Assembly (NCBI GenBank): GCA_022495005.1
Contig: JAGYXB010001414.1
Span: forward strand, 1,054,001-1,118,000
Length of the DNA stretch: 64,000 bases
Source of the DNA: Rhyacophila brunnea
Lineage: Eukaryota > Arthropoda > Insecta > Trichoptera > Rhyacophilidae
Direction of reading: 5' to 3'
Positions 11,995 through 22,400 of the stretch are shown here, piece after piece. A program made the translations under genes and the position numbers. The notes beneath the pieces are model-generated. The model worked only from the letters and a program-made list of their open reading frames with translations, was not told where the DNA came from and ran no database searches. How positions within the stretch are numbered: position 1 is the stretch's first letter; each line of letters begins with the position of its first letter.

Positions 11995-12413
11995 TGTACT
12001 CCTGTATGGCTGTAAGACATGGCATCTTACTAAGCTTCAATAGTCTCGGCTTATGAGCTTTGAAAATCGATGTCTCCGCCGAATCTTAGGGGTACATTGG
12101 TACAACCACGTTACAAACACCGGAGTTCGTGTGCAGACACAACAGCCTTTGGTGATTGAAGTTATCACAAAGAGACGCTTTACGTGGCTGGGATACGTAT
12201 TCCGGATGCCGCCAAAGAGTGCGACACTTCGTACCCTTGTGGTACAGCCTCAAGGGTTCCGTCACCGTGGCCGGCCCTCCCTCACTCTGCAACGGTGCGA
12301 CATGGCGGGAGGCGCAAGAGTTGGCGATGGACCGAGGGAAGTGGCGCCAACTTGTGCTTGCCCTATGCCCCAATGTTGGGACGTGACAGGGTGGAAGAAG
12401 AAGAAGATGTTAT
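11995..12413 (+). pseudogene. LINE reverse transcriptase C-terminal fragment with 3' tail
   Basis: A 5'-truncated non-LTR element. It starts in LLYGCKTWHLTKLQ, followed by an in-frame stop, then runs MSFENRCLRRILGVHWYNHV and TKRRFTWLGYVFRM, the region after the RT thumb in RTE-like elements. The ending WREAQELAMDRGKWRQ and LVLALCPNVGT lies in a different frame, so at least one shift is present. A GAAGAAGAAGA tail at about 12396-12407 marks the 3' end. 5' truncation is normal for LINE insertion. Confidence 0.75.
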
Positions 12414-12895
12414 ATGGAAAATGAAAATTTGTTCTGTAGAGCTTTATCAATTATGTAGGTTTTAGAAAAATAATCTGTGATATATATATACTTAATACTT
12501 AATTGTGAGATGAGAAAATCGTAAAAATCTTTTAAACAATATGGTAGGTAGGTATGGGCACATATTGTCATTTATTGAGTAAAACAAGATATGTATTAGG
12601 TCGATCGTCGACGTAAATCGTAGCGTACATTGTCAATAATATGTCTTTATGGCGACGAGTCGCAGTTAATATAAAAAAATGTATGGAATGTTTCTCAGTT
12701 AGCATTGAAATATAAACAAGTTGGTGATGTTTTGGCCACGCCAAGTTGAAAAATAAGATTTTTTTCCTACGAGGAAACTTCATAATTTGAAACAAGTAAA
12801 ATACATAGGTAGGTAGGTATTTATTATTTAGCTGTATTATCTTGAGAAGGGGTGTGCGAAAGAAAACTTTAAAATACGCGTAGTATAGATTCCCC
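12414..12895. other. Intergenic DNA, nothing recognised
   Basis: AT-rich. The 119-residue frame at 12568-12927 on the - strand has no recognisable domain, and its 5' end lies in a MITE fragment, so it is not called as a gene. Confidence 0.45.
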
Positions 12896-13014
12896 GAGAA
12901 AACTGCCAGGACATTGCCGTCAAACAAAATCCGCCTGTACCAGTACTACAACACTTGTTTTATATATTTTTGTATTTTTACCGTTCGGTTTTGTCTAGGC
13001 GGATTTGTACGGAC
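12896..13014. repeat. Fragment of Mutator-like MITE family B
   Basis: Contains GACATTGCCG, the shared segment CACTTGTTTTATATATTTTT and GGTTTTGTCTAGGCGGATTT. These match the interior and right part of the MITE at 62568-63042. No complete end is present. Confidence 0.6.
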
Positions 13015-14238
13015 CAGTGACGTCCCGTGGGGGTAGGCAGATTGAGCGTCGCTTGGGGACGGCAGATACTCGAAGGGCGGCAAATCGAGGAGAATCATTT
13101 GGTATTATATGGAAATAGCTACCTAAACTTAGTTATATTATAACCTGATCGTTGGGATGTTTTGTTCCGGATGCTTTTTTTTTATTATTACCCAGTAGGT
13201 ACTCGCAGCGATTTTAGTATGATGTCACCACGCTCCACTTGTGATTTTTTTATTTTATTTTTGACTGCACGGTTTCGTATACAAATCCTAATAAACTTGG
13301 CGCCTAGACACATTATGAATAGTTTTATGAATGTAAAACACCACAAACGAATAATAAATCAGTCATAATAATATAATGTCATTTACTCAGATTAAAAAGT
13401 TCCTTTCATAACAGTGGTAGGTATACTGCGCAAAAGCCAATAATTATCTCGCGCCATAGTTATTAAAAGAAAATAATATTATATATTATAATATCAACGT
13501 TGGTAACGAAACAAGGATAATTTATCGTATAGATTTATAGGTAGATACATACCGTATTTTTTAATTTATCCAAATATTTTTGCCAGTCACTCGCGAGATT
13601 TAAAAGTTGCCGGATGTACCTATTGCAAATAGATACCTATTCATAATGATTATTAATCCTTATTGACATTTGACATAATCAATTAGTATTCGTGCATATA
13701 ATAGGTATTTACGTTAAGTACCAGCTAATTGTAATAAAAATGTACACTAGTAGGTATCTACCTAGATTAAATCATATTTATCGTGCTGTGAATACAATAC
13801 TGTGCAATACCTTCTTTTAAGTCGTTTTTTTTGTAAACATATTTTTTGCTGATAATAGTGTGGATTTGTAATTTATTTCAATCATCAACGGTTGAATGTT
13901 GAGACTATTAATTAATAGTGTATTTATGATTAAATTTAGGTTTATATTAAAAAAATAATGAGGAAAATTATTTTGTTTACATGTTGTAGGGTACAACAAT
14001 AATATCATAGAAAAAATGGTGTGAAAATAATACATCTGCGTAGGTATAACTAAATGATACAAACCAAATGTGTCAGACATTTGGCCAAATTGGCCAAATG
14101 GCATCTCAGACTGGTGATTTGGGTAAGTGTCTAACTAATATTATATTTATTCGCTTATTTATTTATTGATATCTAAATTTAATTTTGTATGTTTTAGCTT
14201 AGTGGTAGGTGTATATTTTATTAGTAATGTATCCATAC
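13015..14238. other. Intergenic DNA, nothing firm
   Basis: AT-rich sequence with several TAGGTA motifs. A GC-richer patch beginning CAGTGACGTCCCGTGGGGG at 13016 resembles a DNA-transposon terminus, but no partner is seen. A 95-residue frame at 13817-14104 (-) is low-complexity. Confidence 0.45.
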
Positions 14239-14566
14239 CATGGCCCCCACAAGGGGAGGGGCTGACAGGGCTCTAGCCTGGGGCCCGGGCTCGATAAGTG
14301 AGATAAACACATATCACAAATTTGCTCTAATAGCAAAAAATTCGCCTGCGGCGCTATTTTCCTTCAATAATGATATTATTTAAAATTATATGGTTACACA
14401 ATACAATTTATAATAATTGTGTAGCGATACTCAAAAACTCTATAATTCAAGTGTACCTATGTATTAAAATATACAAAAAAAACACTAAATATACACATCA
14501 ATTTTAACGCGTACACCATTTGGAAAACATTACTGTATATCGTCATATTGCTTTTATCCTTAGCGA
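14239..14566. mobile_element. MITE family A, copy 2, right end missing
   Basis: Starts with CATGGCCCCCACAAGGGG and carries the CTAGCCTGGGGCCCGG block. It then follows copy 1 (3520-3940) through the AT-rich interior to TTTATCCTTAGCGA, where homology stops. The last roughly 75 bases of copy 1, including the right inverted end, are absent. Confidence 0.75.
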
Positions 14567-15243
14567 CACTATAGACCAAACTCTTATTACGCCATGAATC
14601 TCCGAGTAAGGTTATATTATTATGTATCCATGGGGTCGACGTTTTAATTCTCCAAGATGAGCATGATGTCCCACCTCTCACAGCTGCAATGCATAGTATT
14701 CACCTGTTTCAAATATACTTTTTAGTCGAAGAAAGTCTATTCAAGAACATAAAAAAAATATTTCGTGATACATTCAGGTATATACTTTATGATTATATTA
14801 TAGTTTTTTATGCTGAATATCAAATACATAAAAATAATTCGAAAAAATTTTGTGATGCCATTTGGCATCATCATGCATTGACGTACTGATTTATTTGTGT
14901 ACTTCAGTTATGATTTGCTTCTCAAATACTAATTTCTTTTCCAGAATGAATTACAGATAACGATAAGGAGAACAAAACAAAAACTGTTTGAAAAATTTCA
15001 TATCTTTAAAAAAAAAAACAAAAAATGTTCATCACCTTGTTGCGTGCAGTTTATTTGTTTACCTTGCCTATTGTTTATTTGAATAAAAAAAATACAAAGA
15101 GGCAATATTTTTTTTTATATTTTCCCGTGGTTTTATCATAATTCACAACACATATATTTTTTTTCATTAATAAAAAATGTCATGCAGTGTAGGGTTAATA
15201 AAACGCAACCAAACATTGAGAAAAATGCTATTATTCGCTATTA
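14567..15243. other. Intergenic DNA, nothing recognised
   Basis: AT-rich with A and T runs. The left flank of the DIRS-like structure contains ATTATTCGCTATT, which also occurs inside its right arm near 19151-19163. Confidence 0.45.
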
Positions 15244-15548
15244 ACTATTTTTCAAAAACTAATGAAAGAAGTTTTACCTATCATTAAAACTCTTATTATT
15301 ATTGTTGAGTCTGAAGTCCCTTGAGATGCTGATCGTATTTTTTGCCTTGTGTTCTTCTGTGCTGGCCGTTTTTACCCACTTTTCTGCTCGATTATTTATC
15401 TCTCTGGTTGCTCATCTTGTTTAGCAGGCTGGCAGGACTGATGCTTCCGTTGGTGACGTCCTTTTTTGTCTCTGCTATTCATAGTTGATTAATTTTTTCC
15501 TTTGTTCGCAAGCGAAAAAATTGAGTCTTACGAAAGTACAGTAAAATT

Positions 15549-16640
15549 TTGAATTTGTGCATTAAAATCAAGTGTAATGAAAACAGCAACGTCGCGGAAG
15601 GACTGGCGATGGAAACCGACTATAATGAGTCGGAATTACTGATGGAGGTCCCCGTGAGTGTCAGTGAACCGAGGGCGTCAGTAATGTCACTGGACAATAA
15701 GGTATCGCAAATCTTTTCAATGTTGACCCAACACGGTCTACCTGCGGTGATACCTACTCCGCAGAAGCCGACGGTAAACATCGACTCTCCGGCAAGTTTT
15801 TTACGGCCGCCCGCAAGGCCCGAACCAGCGGTAAAAACCCAACATGATTCCGTTGCCTGTATTTAGTGTCATAGTACAGGAGCCTGATTTTCCGACGCCA
15901 GAAAAAGCTCGGGTAGCGAAACTTACCAGGCTCCAGCTTTTTTACACAGATAATTGGGCGGGGGTTCGCTATGCTGAAACCCAAAAACAATATTTGACGG
16001 CTCCGTCCTTCGTTGAGTTGGGACTCAACGATGAATTACGCCCCTACGATCGTTCATCGCAAACCATTCATCTGATGGAGCGTACGATCGCCAGCCTCCA
16101 AAATGCGATGCTCGCACAAAAGGAGTGCATTCGGGACTCCTTTTGTGCGACCTTTTTGAGACGGCCGTAAAGGAGTTCGGGAACTCGTCAGCACTCAACA
16201 AAGTGTCTGAGGACGTCACCAGAATCCTTTGTGGAAAACGGGCAGAGTTGATTCAGACGAGGCGGCATAAAATCCTCTCGGTAATAAAAAAACACATTTA
16301 CGCGAGAGGAGCGAAATACGCTAAAGACACCTTTACGCGATCTTACCAAGATCCCACCTAGCGCCGAACACATCTTCAACAAAAATTAGCCGGCGGTTTT
16401 CCTAGAGAGAGGTGGGGGTCGCGAGAAGGTCTTCGATCAGACCTCCAAAGTGGTTGACCAGGTAAGGGTGGAGAGTCAACCTAGCGAGGATGGTCCAAGA
16501 GGTGGCTTGCCAAGAGGCCCACGCTCATCCAACCGAGGTTTCCCAGAGGTAACCGAGGTGGTGCGAGGGGCACTTACCCTAAACGCAGGTAACCGGGTCT
16601 CACTCACCACGTTCTCAGGGGGACGCCTCCAGCATTTCCA
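15549..16640 (+). pseudogene. DIRS-like gag, left arm
   Basis: Gag-like protein in at least four pieces: 15549-15866, 15844-16170, 16125-16361 and 16450 onward. Landmarks are NVAEGLAMETDYNESELL, SLDNKVSQIFSMLTQHGLP, a proline-rich FLRPPARPEP segment, VKTQHDSVACI ending the first frame, SFVELGLNDELRPYDR, and VSLTTF near 16609. The right arm (17806-18921) encodes the same protein. No zinc knuckle is visible. The function is inferred from position ahead of RT. Frameshifts at about 15850, 16150 and 16365 make it non-functional. Confidence 0.7.
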
Positions 16641-16765
16641 GGAAATCTGGCAGGCCAAGGGTGCACCACTACCATTATTAAAAATAATAACGGGAACCCG
16701 TATTCTGTTTATAAAGAAACCCCCTCTAATAATGCCTTCCGTACAATTCCAGAAGGATTTTCCAA

Positions 16766-17034
16766 ATGCGACAATCGCCGGAGATCACTTCACAAATCGC
16801 AGAACTGAAGAAATCGGAAGTATTGGAATCGGCAGAGCCATCTCCAAGCTTACTTTCAACCCTGTTCCTAGTAAGGAAGCAAGACGGCAGTCAACGACCA
16901 GTCTTTAACCTAAAACACCTAAACGGTTTCCTACAACCATGGCCGTTCAAACTGTTCCACCATTTCAAGGTCCCAACATTCCTGCAAAGGGAAGACTGGT
17001 TAGTAAAAATAGTCCTAAGCAAAGCGTACCAGGA
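16766..17034 (+). pseudogene. DIRS-like reverse transcriptase, N-terminal fragment
   Basis: About 90 residues beginning SPEITSQIAELKKSEVLE and containing STLFLVRKQDGSQRPVFNLK and LNGFLQPWPFKL, diagnostic of the fingers of DIRS/gypsy-type RT. It reaches WLVKIVLSKAYQ. The motif A aspartate expected in KIDLSKAY is valine here. After this point the sequence turns into the opposite-strand recombinase fragment, so palm motifs B and C (YMDD-like) are missing. Inactive both by truncation and by loss of a catalytic aspartate. Confidence 0.75.
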
Positions 17035-17240
17035 TGACGAGTGTTATATGAAAGACCTTCCTTATTGTACCTATAAGTGACCCAGGTATCCAGCCACTTC
17101 AATCGGTTCGGGGGTATTATAGCTTATCGAGTTGACCAGGCACCATATCTTCCATTTATCCCATGCATGTTTATAGGTCTTCAAAGTGGATGGTCGCCAG
17201 CCGGAAGTGAGAAGTGATCTGTCTTCTACCAACCAGCTAA
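17035..17240 (-). pseudogene. DIRS-like tyrosine recombinase N-terminal fragment
   Basis: On the - strand one frame reads WLVEDRSLLTSGWRPSTLKT, then YKHAWDKWKIWC and YNTPEPIEVAGYLGHL, followed after stops by NKEGLSYNT. This is the SAM-like core-binding domain that opens the tyrosine recombinase of DIRS elements. The catalytic R-H-R-Y part is absent because the arm ends at the junction with the left arm. Confidence 0.65.
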
Positions 17241-17800
17241 AAACTAACTCTGCCCACCCGAAATATCCATAACTGGAGTGATAGGTCCCGGACTTGTGGA
17301 GGTGGATGGTTTGTCACCATGTCCACTAGAAATGACTCTAAGTGCGGGATCGGATAGGGTGGTTCCAGTGATCTCTGCTGTAGGTCTGCGCTCCAAAAAT
17401 ACTTCTTCCACCATGGGGCCACTAGTAAATATTTTCCCCTTGCCGTGTTCAGGTGTGCCAATACCTGTGGAATTAGATTCGGTGGCGGGAATTAGATTTG
17501 GCGCATTCGTGTGACACACGTTGTAACAACATGGGCTGTGTTGGACGCAAACAGGTATACGTCTGGGAAATATGGGAGTTGTAGCCGCCATAACTAGGTG
17601 CCATTCTGGGATAATTTTGCTGCGTGAGAGATGGTCTGCCACGCAGTTGTATTTGCCTGGAAGGTACTGTGCAGTCAAAGATATACTACTGGCCTGGTTG
17701 GTGATTTCCAGAATCTGTCGGCAAAGACTTAGTAGGGTTGCGGACGTGGCGGATCTGCAATTGTAGGTGGTGACGAAGTGATGTGCACTTCTCTGTTGTG
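17241..17800 (-). pseudogene. DIRS-like RNase H C-terminal region
   Basis: On the - strand the sequence passes from gag (VSLTTF) directly to SATLLSLCRQILEITNQ, then AQYLPGKYNCVADHLSRSK and IIPEWHL, the end of a DIRS/gypsy-type RNase H. FPDVYLFASNTAHV and LVAPWWKKYFW follow in other frames. The RT domain expected between gag and RNase H is missing, so this arm is an internal-deletion product. Confidence 0.7.
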
Positions 17801-17805
17801 TTTGA

Positions 17806-18921
17806 ACGTGGTAAGGGAGACCCGGTCACCTGCATCTAGGGTAAGTGCCCTTCGCACCACCTCGGTTATCTCTGTGAAAACGTCGGTTGGATAGGCGTGG
17901 GCCTCTCGGCAAGCCACCCCTAACCTGGTCTGGTATCCTCCTCGTTTATCCCTGCCTCCGAAAGGTGTCCTTGTGTCCACCTGACGAAGTGCTAGGTTGA
18001 CTCTCCCTGCCCTGGTCAACCACTTTGGTGGTCTGATCAAAGACCTTCTCACGACCCCCACCTCTTTCTAGGAACACTGCCAGTTTATCTTTATTGAAGA
18101 TATGTTCGGCGCTAGGTGGGATCTTGTTAAGAGCCTCTCGGGTGAAGGTGTCTTTTATACCGGAGAGGATTTTCTTCAGCCTCGTCTGAACCAACTCTGC
18201 CCGTTTTCCACAAAGGATTCGGGTGACCTCCTCAGACACTTTGTTGAGTGCTGAAGAGGGCCTGAACTCCTTTACGACCGTCCCAAAGGAGGCGGACCGA
18301 TGTTGTGGTCGCTGACAGAGTCGACCACTCGCTGTAACGCGTCCCGAATACACTCCTTTTGAGCGAGCATCGCATTTTGGAGGCCGGTGATCGTACGCTC
18401 CATTAGATGTACCGTTTGCGATAAACGATCGTAGGGGCGTAACTCATCGTTGAGTCCCAACTCAACGAAACACGGGGCCGCCAAATATTGTTTTTGGGTT
18501 TCAGCGTAGCGAACACCCCGCCCAATTATCTGTGTCGAACAGCTGGAGCCTGGTAAGTTCCGCTACCCGAGCTGAACTGAACTACCTGAACTACGACACT
18601 AAATACAGGCAACGGAATCCTGTTGGGTTTTTCCGCTGTTTCAGGCCTTGCGGGTGGCCGTAAAAAACTTACCGGAGAGTCGATGTTTACCGTCGGCCTC
18701 TGCGGAGTAGGCACCACTGCAGGCAGACCCTGTTGGGTCAAGATTGAAAAAATCTGCGATACCTTGTTGTCCAGTGACATTACTGTTGCCCTCAGTTCAC
18801 CCACTGGATCGTCCAACAGCAATTCCGACTCATTCGAGTCGGTCTCCATCGCTAGTCCCTCCGCGACGTTGCTGGCTTCATTATGCTCCATTATTGCACA
18901 AATTTCACAATTTAACCGCAC
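17806..18921 (-). pseudogene. DIRS-like gag, right arm
   Basis: Inverted homologue of the left-arm gag. A 131-residue frame at 18526-18921 reads NVAEGLAMETDSNESELLLD and SLDNKVSQIFSILTQQGLP. Further pieces are at 18272-18484 (FVELGLNDELRPYDR), 17946-18353 and 17729-18061 (VRRALTLDAGDRVSLTTF). Differences from the left arm are scattered substitutions plus independent frame breaks, so the two copies had diverged or have diverged since duplication. Confidence 0.7.
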
Positions 18922-19214
18922 TTAAACGTTTGACAAAATCTTTTCGCTTCTGAACAAAGGGAAAACAATCAACTAATTGAATAACCAAAGACAAAGCACG
19001 CTACGATAGAAGCGTCAGTCCTGCCAGCCGGCAAAACAAGATGAGCAACCAGAGAGATAAGTAATCGAGAAGAAAAGGGGGTAAAAAGGGGCCAGCACAG
19101 AAGAACACAAGGCAAAAAATACGATCAACATCTCAAGGGACTTCAGAGTCAATAGCGAATAATAAGAGTTTTAATGGTAGGTAAAACTCCTTTTATTAGT
19201 TTTTGAAAAATAGT

Positions 19215-19477
19215 ATCAGGTATCACTAATATGAATAGAGGTATTCGTAAATACGCACTTTGCAGTATATGCTATAACGACTACTACAATATGGCAGTAT
19301 CAATCTTATCGTAGTGTGAGTGTGACCAACTTCATTGTACACAAACTGTCAAAAATTCACAACAGCTCGGTTGTAAAAAAGTCATCAAGTTTGGAAACCC
19401 AGCAAATATTTTTTTGATATTCTCCTATTATGATTGATAAATAACTTGATAGGCGGAATTATAATACATTATCCACG
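19215..19477 (+). promoter_or_regulatory. Presumed TAF2 promoter and 5' untranslated region
   Basis: The 263 bases between the end of the DIRS-like structure and the first TAF2 ATG must contain the core promoter unless an untranslated exon lies further upstream. No TATA box at a sensible distance was recognised. The start site cannot be fixed from sequence alone. Confidence 0.4.
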
Positions 19478-22400
19478 ATGAAGAAGGAGAGATTAGCCGA
19501 TAATGTTCGGCCATTTAAATTATAAGTATCTTTTTTAGTTTTTTCCATCAAACGATAAATTACTGAAAAAAGTTGTACAAATTATTAATTAGGTTATACT
19601 ATATTACAGCTCATCAAATTCTTGGGCTAACTGGAATAAGCTTCGAAAGGAAGAGCATAATTGTAAGTAATTAATCATTATAGTTTTGCAAAAAATTTCT
19701 TTTAATGATTGTTACTATCAAAATACTAATCAAAATGTCTAAACTCATACTATTATTATTACACTGTATTTTTAATGTGATTTATGTATTTTAGGGCTTC
19801 GTCGAGCTCACTATTGTACCGTTGCGTGATAATCTACGTTTCATAAGACTGAACGCCAAACAATGTCGGATTTACAGAGTGACTTTAAATGACCAATATG
19901 AAGCAACATTTAATTACTGTGATCCATTTCTGGATATATGCCAGTCCAACCCGACAACGTTAGTATATTTTAAAACGAGTATTATAAATGTATAATTTTA
20001 CCCCTGCGATTCTGATGATAGCAAACAGCTAGTACCTACTGCTTATCTTCACAATAAATGCACAGCTACAATCAACTGTTGTACCTATGTTTTATTTATT
20101 AATTTTCTCATCCGTAGGCGATCGTTGGAAGTATTTTCATCGAACCATCTGGTAGCAGCTCAAAAGATTGACCCGGACCACAATTCAGGCGAGCTGCATA
20201 TTGCGGTTCCCTCTGAGGCTGCTCATCTTGTGGGGGAAGGCCGAGGCCTGCGTATCAACATTGAATTTTCTCTAGAAAGCCCTCAAGGTGGCGTCCATTT
20301 CGTTGTACCGGAAGGAGAAGGATCACTCATCGAGGTTAATAATGTTTCCGCTATATGAATAATATTCAATTTATTATTTCATCTCAGCTGAACATTAAAA
20401 GAATCATCTAATAATTAACTTATGTAATCCTTCTTTCACTTACAGAAATCCGCCCACATGTTTACATACGGCCATTCTGCAAGGCTTTGGTTTCCTTGCG
20501 TTGACAGTTTCGCAGAGCCTTGCACGTGGAAATTGGAGTTCACGGTAGATGAAAGCCTCACAGCTGTGTCCTGCGGGGAACTTATTGACACGGTCCTGAC
20601 AATGGACCTCAGACGAAAAACATTTCATTATGTTGTGAACACACCAGCATGCGCTCCCAATATTGCGCTTGCTATTGGGTAAATATTTTATTTAAAAACT
20701 TATAAGAGATGAGTGATTTGACATCGCGAATCCCAACACAACTCCCTGATACTATCCCAAGTTCTCCCAAGACATTGCTTTGAATATTTTTTAAAAGGGT
20801 CAACTTGGCTCGCCTGTGGACCTACTTCCATGTACGTTTTTACTCTTCTTGTTACCCTGTCTTTTATTATATTGTTAAACCTCTTTTCTTTCTTTTTATG
20901 CCATGTTATAAACCCATGTGCAATGAATAATATACATAATTTTACACCACAATTTGACCTTAGGGGACGTATCCCAAATATGACTTCATTTGTTGCATTC
21001 TGAAAGTATGACAGTTATTAATATGTAATGGTCAAACTTCTATTACTTAAAACCTACTGGGACTCCAGTTTGCAATATTTAACCAAACTCGCAGTCTATC
21101 AGTATAACCAGCCTGAGTGATTCATCCTTCTTTATTTATATGATCGACATCCTGAAAACGATAATGTGTGCACTTCTATCTGGCCAAGCCGAAAGAGTTT
21201 AGCAGCAAATTCATCATACCCATATTATGAACTGGCGGAAGTAGTTCAATGACGAAACCCTAGTTATTTCTTCCAGTTGATATTTGAAAAAATTTAATTA
21301 ATGGTTTATTAATTTTGTACTGTTTTTGTTTCAGACCTTTTGACATATTCGTTGATCCATTTATGCATGAAGTCACCCATTTCTGTCTTCCACATCTATT
21401 ACCAAATCTGAAAAATTCTGTTCGATACATGCACGAGGCTTTTGAATTCTATGAAGAGACACTGTCAACTCAATACCCATATTCCTGCTATAAACAAGTG
21501 TTTGTTGATGAGGTAAAATTAAATTGACTGTCATTGAAATCACTTAGTTTATTCATCATAGTATAGTTTTGATAAAGATTTAATAATTAATCTATTCGAT
21601 GTTACTTTCTTTAGGTTGAACAAGATGTGTCTGCGTATACCACAATGTCCATAATGAGTACGCACTTATTGCATTCCATAGCGATAATTGACCAAACGTA
21701 TAGCACTCGAAAAGCCATGGCGCAAGCAATTGCAGAGCAGTTTTTCGGGTGCTTTATTACCATGCAGAATTGGTCGGATCTGTGGCTGGCCAAAGGTATA
21801 TCTGAATACCTGTGCGGATTGTATGCTAAGAAATGCTTCGGAAATAATGAATACAGAGATTGGATACAGCATGAGCTACAAGAGGTTTGCTTTTATAAAT
21901 TACAATCATGTTAAAATTATACACTCTGACACAGTGTACAGACAGCGTTTTGTTCATATTTAAAAATTGTCGGTCTTTTGCTCTTTCACTAACTATATAC
22001 ATCTATTGGATTTACTTTTAAATAACATTATTTGAATTAATTATGAACAGAAATGAAGTTATCAACACAACTATGGCAGTTAAGATGCTGATATTTGATA
22101 TTCGAATGAAAAACTCTTGATTTTTTTAATGTCTTCAAAAGTGCTACCATACTAGGCATCGAGCGATGTCAACTCAGGTATCTTCAGGCATTTAAAAATG
22201 CCTATTTGCCTAATAACGATTTACATTTATATGACACAATTTAATTTACTATTTGAGTGAAAAACTGGCGTAAAATTCTTAGATGTAAATAATTACAGAT
22301 GGTGACATATGAAGAAACTTACGGGGGAATCGTTCTGGATCCCTGGCAACCTCCTGCTGCTGGGCCATCAGCCTCATCTCGGGACACTTTTTACTTCCCA

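Larger units (their letters stand above)
15244..19214. mobile_element. Tail-to-tail inverted pair of broken DIRS-like retroelements
   Basis: The outermost 20 bases are exact inverted copies (ACTATTTTTC... at 15244 and its complement ending 19214). Homology between the arms continues inward through an untranslated leader and a gag-like region for about 1.4 kb each. The left arm (+) then carries reverse transcriptase. The right arm (-) jumps from gag into RNase H and a tyrosine-recombinase N-terminus. The arms meet at about 17034. RT, RNase H and tyrosine recombinase together are the hallmark of DIRS/Ngaro/PAT elements. Neither arm is complete, and both have several frame breaks. Confidence 0.8.

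Noticed and set aside
12568..12927. 119-residue frame on the - strand
   Set aside because: No recognisable domain, and its start lies inside a Mutator-like MITE fragment.
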